A stretch of 64,000 nucleotides of DNA from Hemibagrus wyckioides (Eukaryota; Chordata; Actinopteri; Siluriformes; Bagridae), in the NCBI RefSeq assembly GCF_019097595.1, contig NC_080731.1, forward strand, positions 17,447,071 through 17,511,070, in the 5' to 3' direction. A model generated the notes under the pieces. It saw only the letters and a program-made list of their open reading frames with translations, was not told the DNA's origin and ran no database searches. Made by a program: the position numbers and the translations under genes. Below are positions 57,495-64,000 of this stretch, piece after piece (the stretch's first letter is position 1; every line of letters begins with the position of its first letter).

Positions 57495-57900
57495 ACTAAT
57501 TAGTTTGAAATATGAAGTATTTTATTGTTTCTGTTGCTTTTTCTATGCTTATTAGGAAGCTAATTAAGTTATGTTAACTGTGAAATCTAGATGAGACTAC
57601 TGACTAGCAGAAATGCCACTTTAAACACAAGTCAAAATCTTGTCTCTAAAATAACAAGTATTTTATTGTTCATGTTACTTCTTCCAAGCTAGCTAACAAG
57701 CTAACTACCTAGCAGGAGAAGCCAATTATGTTGTGTTAGCTGTTACTGGGTATCTAAATTACACTTTAAACACAAGTCAAAATCTTGTATCTAAAATACA
57801 ACATATTTTATTTGTCCTGTTGCTTCCTAGCTTGCTAACTACCTAGCAGCTAATTAAAGCTATTATAATTAAGTTATGTTAGCTGAGAAATGTTTCTTTT
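57495..57900. repeat. Tandem repeat, about three units of 145 bp
   Basis: CACTTTAAACACAAGTCAAA recurs at 57617 and 57762. The block AGTATTTTATTGTT...GCTAACTACCTAGCAG...TTATGTTAGCTG recurs two to three times with substitutions. The first unit is the most diverged. Confidence 0.75.
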
Positions 57901-58740
57901 TAAATGTATTAAGTAAAAAGGGTCAAAAAGTCTGTAAGTATTGGCACCTCTGCATTTATATATACAATTTGCTGAATTAGCTGCTGGATTCTTATTGGTT
58001 GATAATATTAGGGCAATAAACTGGGAAATGAACACAACCCATGCAGCAAGCATGCTAAAAGTGAACTATCACTCTTTGAACAATTCTCTAACATCTCAAA
58101 CTGCTAGCTTGTGTGGTGCAAGACTGGAAATCAAACTTTCCACAAGTCTTTTTTTTCCATTAAAACTAAAAACATACATATTTATCTCACTGCATGCTGC
58201 TAACAATATAATTACGATGTGTGCCATTCCTTGCAATGTTTGCGTGCCTTCTGCAGCAATGAGCAGTAAATCTTCAGTAAAATAAAGGAGAGCCAGTGCA
58301 GATTTTTTCCTCGAGGGAAGAACAGAACTAAAACAATCAGCGTTCAACCGACCAAGGACAGCCAGCAGTTTGTCAAAAACCTGTCGACAGCCTGCTCTTT
58401 AATGTCAACTTTTATTGCATTCACATCTCCTGCTTTGACCTGATGTACACCAGAGGGCAGATGAAAGTATTTTCAAGCTGGGGAATTTTTTTACTTTTTT
58501 TTTTTATTTTCATGAAAAACACAACAGACCGCTTAACAATTTCCTATATTATTACACTTTAACATTTACACAGTCCAGGCTTTATACACGTTTTTCTTAT
58601 TCCAATGAGACAGAAAACAGAAAGGACAATAGAATTTATATCGCTAGGCTGTATCTTTTGCTATTTATCTACCTATTTATCTATATATACACCTTCCATA
58701 TTAATAGACCGCACTTTCAACCACTGCATCTAGGACTCCA
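57901..58740. other. Intergenic, nothing recognised
   Basis: An open frame at 57941-58285 shows no family features. A poly(T) run lies near 58490-58510. Confidence 0.4.
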
Positions 58741-58745
58741 GGATA

Positions 58746-58978
58746 CAGTAATCCCCCGCTATATTGCTTTTCATTTATCGCGGTCCCGGTATATCGTGGA
58801 TTTTTATTTGGAACATAACTAATTTTTTTTGCGGATTTTCCCGGTATTCCCAGTTTTTGTGTGTGTTTAAATGGTGTGGAAAGGTCATTTATGACTTAAA
58901 CAATAAAAAGCAAGCATTTGGGGGTGGCATCTGTGTATCGCAGATTATCGTTTAAACGTGATAAACAGGGGATTACTG
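58746..58978. mobile_element. Mariner/Tigger-like MITE with TA target duplication
   Basis: The element begins CAGTAATCCCCCGCTATATT and ends ...AACAGGGGATTACTG, so its two ends share the inverted CAGTAATCCCC. TA flanks it at 58744-58745 and 58979-58980. The interior repeats the ATCGCGG theme (CATTTATCGCGGTCCCGGTA). 233 bp, no ORF. Confidence 0.8.
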
Positions 58979-58980
58979 TA

Positions 58981-61900
58981 ATGTCAACTCCAGGTAATGT
59001 CATAATCAGTAAACCCATTTTATTTAAGGCTATTTGTTCTCTTGCTCACATCAGCTATTTATACATTGGTTTTTATTATAATTTTATTGGATAACGTACA
59101 GTTAGTGTCAGGGTTCGATGATGCACTGTTTAGATGTGAAACATCCATGAAGTCAATAAGTAAATATATTTAGGATTAATGATATATCAGATATAAATAA
59201 AAACTACACTGTTTTCTTCAACAGAAACAAGGACTTCCTATGGAAATAACATGTTAATATGTATATTAATATGTATACTAAGGCTGCATTGTTTTATGAT
59301 ATAAGAGGAAAAATGTTCCGCTATCAAACTGTTTTTTAAAAGGTTTGGAATGGACTTATTTAAATCCCAGACCTTCCCTGCATGATATTCTTGGCACGTG
59401 TTTCCCGAAGCCTGCCAGTGTTCGCATGCCTCCAGTAAATCAGCTGTAAAATCGAAAGCACCGTAACAGATTTTTATCCCCTATGTGTTCTGTGAGGAAA
59501 AGAACCGAGACTATCAGGCCAAGTGGCGACAGCAACCTGGAGGATTTCTGTACTGAGGATCAAGGACCAGTGGCAAAACAAGCCTTCGAAGCGCAGATGA
59601 GTTAAACAGCTGATAAAAATTGTGAAAATAATTACATATTTTCACAAGAGATAACTGAAGAAAAGAAAGTCCAGGCTTTTCCAGAATTACTTCTTAAAAA
59701 AAAAAGTTTGGGCTAAAGCTCCAGATCTCTAATTTAATAGAACTGGAAAAGCATTGAAGTAGTTGAAGCTGCAGGTTTCCGCAGACAGTAAAATAACAGA
59801 ACCTGTTGGAATGTGTTGATGGATTCGAACAAAATCGAGCACAGGAGACCACCGTGACTACAAAATGGAATGAGGGAAAGACCAAATTAAAACCATTCAG
59901 GCTGACTTTGAGTAGTAGGGGGGAAGAAAATGCTCTGGGAAGCGAAAGACAATTTTGATGGATTGACAGCTCTGGCTTTTAAAGCCGGCCAGATACCGAA
60001 AGAGAAAAATGAACATCGATAGAGAAAGAAAGAGAGTGAAAAAACATAGAATCAGGAGAGACTTAAAAAAGGACTAGCAGATGAGAAGCTAGGCTCCAAG
60101 TAATGCTTCTATGTGGCCCAGGAGTTTCTCAACATGACCTAGGGAATTCATGAAGGGATGCTTTCAATGTGTAGTGTTTTGTTTGGAACATAATGTCTGA
60201 GACTTCATTGTCTACATGTCTTTCCGTTATGTAACGCACTTAACAAATTGTTTCTAAAGTTAATTTAAAAAACAAAAAAAAGCACAAATACCTTATGTCA
60301 GAATTGCAGATGGTATAAACTGGAGTACAGTTGGTATGGTACATGTGTGGTACATTAATGCACGGCTTCCAAAGAGGGACATTATCTCAAATTTACGATG
60401 GCACAGGAAATGGAGTTTCCCTAACTGAAATCTGCAGGTGGTTCAGGTATGGTACACACTGTCAAAGTCGATATGACAAAATCCATCATTCTTAGCTCTG
60501 ATGCATCGGTCCATATTCATATGCAGGCCACATCCTGTGATAAATATGATAGAATGTTCATTAAACTTCTATTTCTTCAGCCCATCTCAAATGAAAACCT
60601 CACTAAATTCCAGAACAATACAATGCTGTTTTGGCGTTTAAACAAAAGCCATTTCAAGCCTTTCCTCCACTGTTGTAACAGGCCCTTTTTGCCTTTAATT
60701 TGTCTGTCACCATTTTGTAAACTAGAATATCCTGCGGCAATACTTTTTCAAACCTGGTTGGCAAAAATGAGCTTGCTTAATGACTTTTGGCTACAGTTTA
60801 CTCATTTATCCGCCACTTAAAAGGGCACTGTTCAGACAGGTCATTGGTGTATGGTGCCAAGCGATTGGATGTATTCACATTAGTCATATAAACACTGGTT
60901 TAAAAAAATAAATTACATATTTCAGTAGAGGACAATTCTGGCAAAGGTCTTGGTGCTTTCACATACGCAGTGTTTAGCGTGTCTGATTAGAACCCTAGAT
61001 GTGTTTGTTTTTTGGCAGATGAGAACACCGCAATCACACTCGGGTGCGCACCAAACAACTGATCCAAGAGCATCCTCTGAACAGACCTGAGTGCCATTTT
61101 GCAGAGAGAGTGATTTGGATACGAATCACCCCGATTGCAGGAGGTGAACCAAACATGTGTTCATTTTATTTATTTTGGGTATGATTTGTACATGGACAAA
61201 CAAAACAAGAAAATGAAACGCTGGACACTATACTCAAACTACGTATTTGTATGTATAATTATCTATAATTATTGAGTTCCGAGTTCTAGACTCACTTCGT
61301 AAAGATTTGCTTATATTGTTCCCTTTTACTGCTACATCATACAAAAGCATTTTAAAAAATTCTGGGCTTTGAACTGTGGCATCAATTTGAGGAGGAACCA
61401 CATATGGGTGTGATAATAAGGGCGCACATAGTTTTGCCCAAATATAGCGTAGGTGTGAAGGCATAATTAAGAATAGTTTACACATTTTTTGTATGCATAG
61501 GCATCTTAATGACTTAATTAGTGATAAGGCCACTATGCCAACCACCAGCTAATTGTTTTCAAGTGTTTACTGCTTGGAATTGCCGTATTTTATAAAGTAC
61601 ATTTCAGCTGTACTAAGTTTCAGCTGTAAGTAAGTTTCAGGAAAATATATCCCAAGACATTCCACATGAGAACATTTTGGAGGCTATTATTCGTTCTTGA
61701 AAGTCACAGAAGCTGCGAGTCTACACATGATAGGATCTCCATCTTAGAAGGTACAGCATGTTCAGTGCTCTGCCAGAACGAAGTCGTTGCCCTGGTCTGA
61801 ACCTTCTAACCAGAAAGAAGAACCTCAGGCGCTGGTCCATACAAGGTAATTCCATGAGAGAAGTGTTTCAAAATGTGTATGTAAGTGCAAAGTGTTCTTC

Positions 61901-62640
61901 CATGCTCCTTATGACAGATTCCAAACTCCAATATCCAAACTCTATTAATCTGTACTCTGTCAAGCTGTGTGTACTCCTGCTGCCAGATGTAATTCCAGTG
62001 CCAGATTCTGACACAATTCTACTGCTGGGGCTCCACTCGATGTCCAGTCTGCCCCGAATCATCCTGATGCTCTAATTCACTTGGGGTTTACACCAGTGTT
62101 TCAGTGTTTACTCTCACAGGGATATCTGCTGTAATCAGAGTGATAATAAAGACGGTCCTTTTGCTCATCCCAGTATTCAGTGTTTGGCTTTACTCTTCTA
62201 ACACCAGAATGACTTATAATTTTTCTGTACACCTGGTGTCACCCAGAAGAAGCCATGATATCCTTTTCTTAAGTGCAAACTTCTACAAAATTAGAAACTG
62301 TATCAATGCTGGTCTTCTTCTGTTCTTCCCCAAGGTGAGATATGACCATTTGTGCCACTAGCTCTGATCCCCCACTGCTTAATAGCCCAACAGAGTGCTT
62401 TTATTACCGCTCGCCCTTCTTTATTGGAGAAGTGATTGGTCTCTAATGGAAACAGTATCCACCCTCTCAGACTTGGCGAGGCTGTGATTTACAGTCCCTG
62501 GCCCTGGGCGTAGCTTTTTTGTAGGCGGCGTGTGGAGAATCGAGGTTGGGGGGAGTGTTTACAGTAGGCGCTGTATAGACAGAAGCAGAATGACAGCCAT
62601 TACGTCACTTTTCAATCACTTGATCAGGATTGCTGCTTGG
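58981..62640. other. Intergenic, no gene recognised
   Basis: About 61000-61160 has a GGTGCGCACCAAACAACTGA phrase resembling a short DNA element. Open frames at 60449-60820, 61758-62075 and minus-strand 61234-61545 show no recognised domain. Confidence 0.4.
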
Positions 62641-62649
62641 GTCTTGCTA

Positions 62650-63907
62650 CACTATATTGCCAAAAGTATTCGCTCACCCATCCAAATAATCAGAATCAGG
62701 TGTTCCAATCACTTCCATGGCCACAGGTGTATAAAATCAAGCACCTAGGCATGCAGACTGTTTTTACAAACATTTGTGAAAGAATGGGTCGCTCTCAGGA
62801 GCTCAGTGAATTCCAGCGTGGAACTGTGATAGGATGCCACCTGTGCAACAAATCCAGTCGTGAAATTTCCTCGCTCCTAAATATTCCACAGTCAACTGTC
62901 AGCTGTATTATAAGAACGTGGAAGTGTTTGGGAACGACAGCAACTCAGCCACGAAGTGGTAGGCCACGTAAACTGACGGAGCGGGGTCAGCGGATGCTGA
63001 GGCGCATAGTGCGAAGAGGTCGCCAACTTTCTGCAGAGTCAATCGCTACAGACCTCCAAACTTCATGTGGCCTTCAGATTAGCTCAAGAACAGTGCGCAG
63101 AGAGCTTCATGGAATGGGTTTCCATGGCCGAGCAGCTGCATCCAAGCCATACATCACCAAGTGCAATGCAAAGCGTCGGATGCAGTGGTGTAAAGCACGC
63201 CGCCACTGGACTCTAGAGCAGTGGAGACGCGTTCTCTGGAGTGACGAATCGCGCTTCTCCATCTGGCAATCTGATGGACGAGTCTGGGTTTGGCGGTTGC
63301 CAGGAGAACGGTACTTGTCTGACTGCATTGTGCCAAGTGTAAAGTTTGGTGGAGCGGGGATTATTTATTATTATGGTGTGGGGTTGTTTTTCAGGAGCTG
63401 GGCTTGGCCCCTTAGTTCCAGTGAAAGGAACTCTGAATGCTTCAGCATACCAAGACATTTTGGACAATTCCATGCTCCCAACTTTGTGGGAACAGTTTGG
63501 AGCTGGCCCCTTCCTCTTCCAACATGACTGTGCACCAGTGCACAAAGCAAGGTCCATAAAGACATGGATGACAGAGTCTGGTGTGGATGAACTTGACTGG
63601 CCTGCACAGAGTCCTGACCTCAACCCGATAGAACACCTTTGGGATGAATTAGAGAGGAGACTGAGAGCCAGGCCTTCTCGTCCAACATCAGTGTGTGACC
63701 TCACAAATGCGCTTCTGGAAGAATGATCAAAAATTCCCATAAACACACTCCTAAACCTTGTGGACAGCCTTCCCAGAAGAGTTGAAGCTGTTATAGCTGC
63801 AAAGGGTGGACCGACGTCATATTGAACCCTATGGATTAGGAATGGGATGTCACTTAAGTTCATATGCGAGTCAAGGCAGGTGAGCGAATACTTTTGGCAA
63901 TATAGTG
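62650..63907 (+). mobile_element. Nearly complete Tc1-like transposon (1258 bp)
   Basis: The terminal inverted repeats begin CACTATATTGCCAAAAGTAT and match perfectly over about 29 bp at both ends. TA duplications lie at 62648-62649 and 63908-63909. The interior is a single transposase gene on the + strand. Perfect repeats and few lesions suggest a recent insertion. Confidence 0.95.
62784..63825 (+). pseudogene. Tc1-like transposase with one frameshift and one nonsense codon
   Basis: The reading starts [17 protein letters not shown]; an in-frame ATG also lies at 62751. The paired helix-turn-helix region, the GRPRKL linker and the catalytic motifs are visible: WSDESRF (first Asp), [11 protein letters not shown] (second Asp) and [14 protein letters not shown] (Glu). 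At about 63364-63373 the ATT-rich segment carries about 10 extra bases relative to the expected frame. This shifts the reading between the first and second catalytic Asp. At 63724-63726 a TGA sits where a Trp codon is expected. The natural stop would be at 63823-63825. The copy cannot make full-length protein, but it could be mobilised in trans by a related active transposase. Confidence 0.88.
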
Positions 63908-64000
63908 TATGTGCCTTTTAAAAGCATTTTATCCACTATAAAATAAAATTATAACTGGCTCACTTGAGTTATAGCTACCATATGTTTTGGTTATATCAGA

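Overview
The window is eukaryotic genomic DNA from a ray-finned fish. GT-AG introns, dense simple repeats, Tc1/mariner, hAT-like and Rex1/CR1-like elements and three vertebrate gene families all point that way. An otophysan (catfish-like) species is plausible, but the sequence does not fix the species. All genes found lie on the + strand.

Layout. 1-4180 is transposon territory: two Rex1/Babar-type LINE fragments in opposite orientation, and between them a three-level nest (L1-type LINE tail, inside a long-inverted-repeat element, inside a Tc1-like element). 4180-8160 has no recognisable gene. 8262-16578 is a complete 10-exon TNF-receptor-superfamily death receptor, TRAIL-receptor (TNFRSF10)/hdr-like. 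19034-21402 is a 5-coding-exon cytochrome b561 of the CYB561A3 type. 21994-26147 holds three intronless replication-type histone genes, H2B, H4 and linker H1. H2B and H4 carry canonical 3' stem-loops; the one after H1 is degenerate. 26.2-33.3 kb is intergenic with repeats. 33382-53409 is a complete 13-coding-exon lysyl oxidase-like 2 gene (loxl2): four SRCR domains plus the catalytic domain, with copper ligands and LTQ residues intact. Its introns hold two minisatellites, a GATAA array, Tc1 relics and MITEs. 54.3-62.6 kb is mostly repeats, plus one unidentified exon-like ORF at 56446-56696. 62650-63907 is a near-complete Tc1-like transposon whose transposase has one frameshift and one nonsense codon.

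Gene order. In mammals TNFRSF10 receptors and LOXL2 are neighbours (human 8p21), so the death receptor and loxl2 look like an ancient linkage with cyb561a3 and the histone genes lying between them. Nothing suggests the genes act in one pathway: they are apoptosis signalling, transmembrane ascorbate/iron electron transfer, chromatin packaging and extracellular-matrix cross-linking.

I found no CRISPR, prokaryotic operon, viral gene or clearly new defence system. The most unusual observations are the three-level nested transposon with target-site duplications, a loxl2 acceptor made of a GT repeat, a perfect GATAA array, the cysteine-rich orphan exon downstream of loxl2, and the degenerate H1 stem-loop. 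Exon boundaries were assigned by eye from splice consensus and reading phase; no alignment was run.
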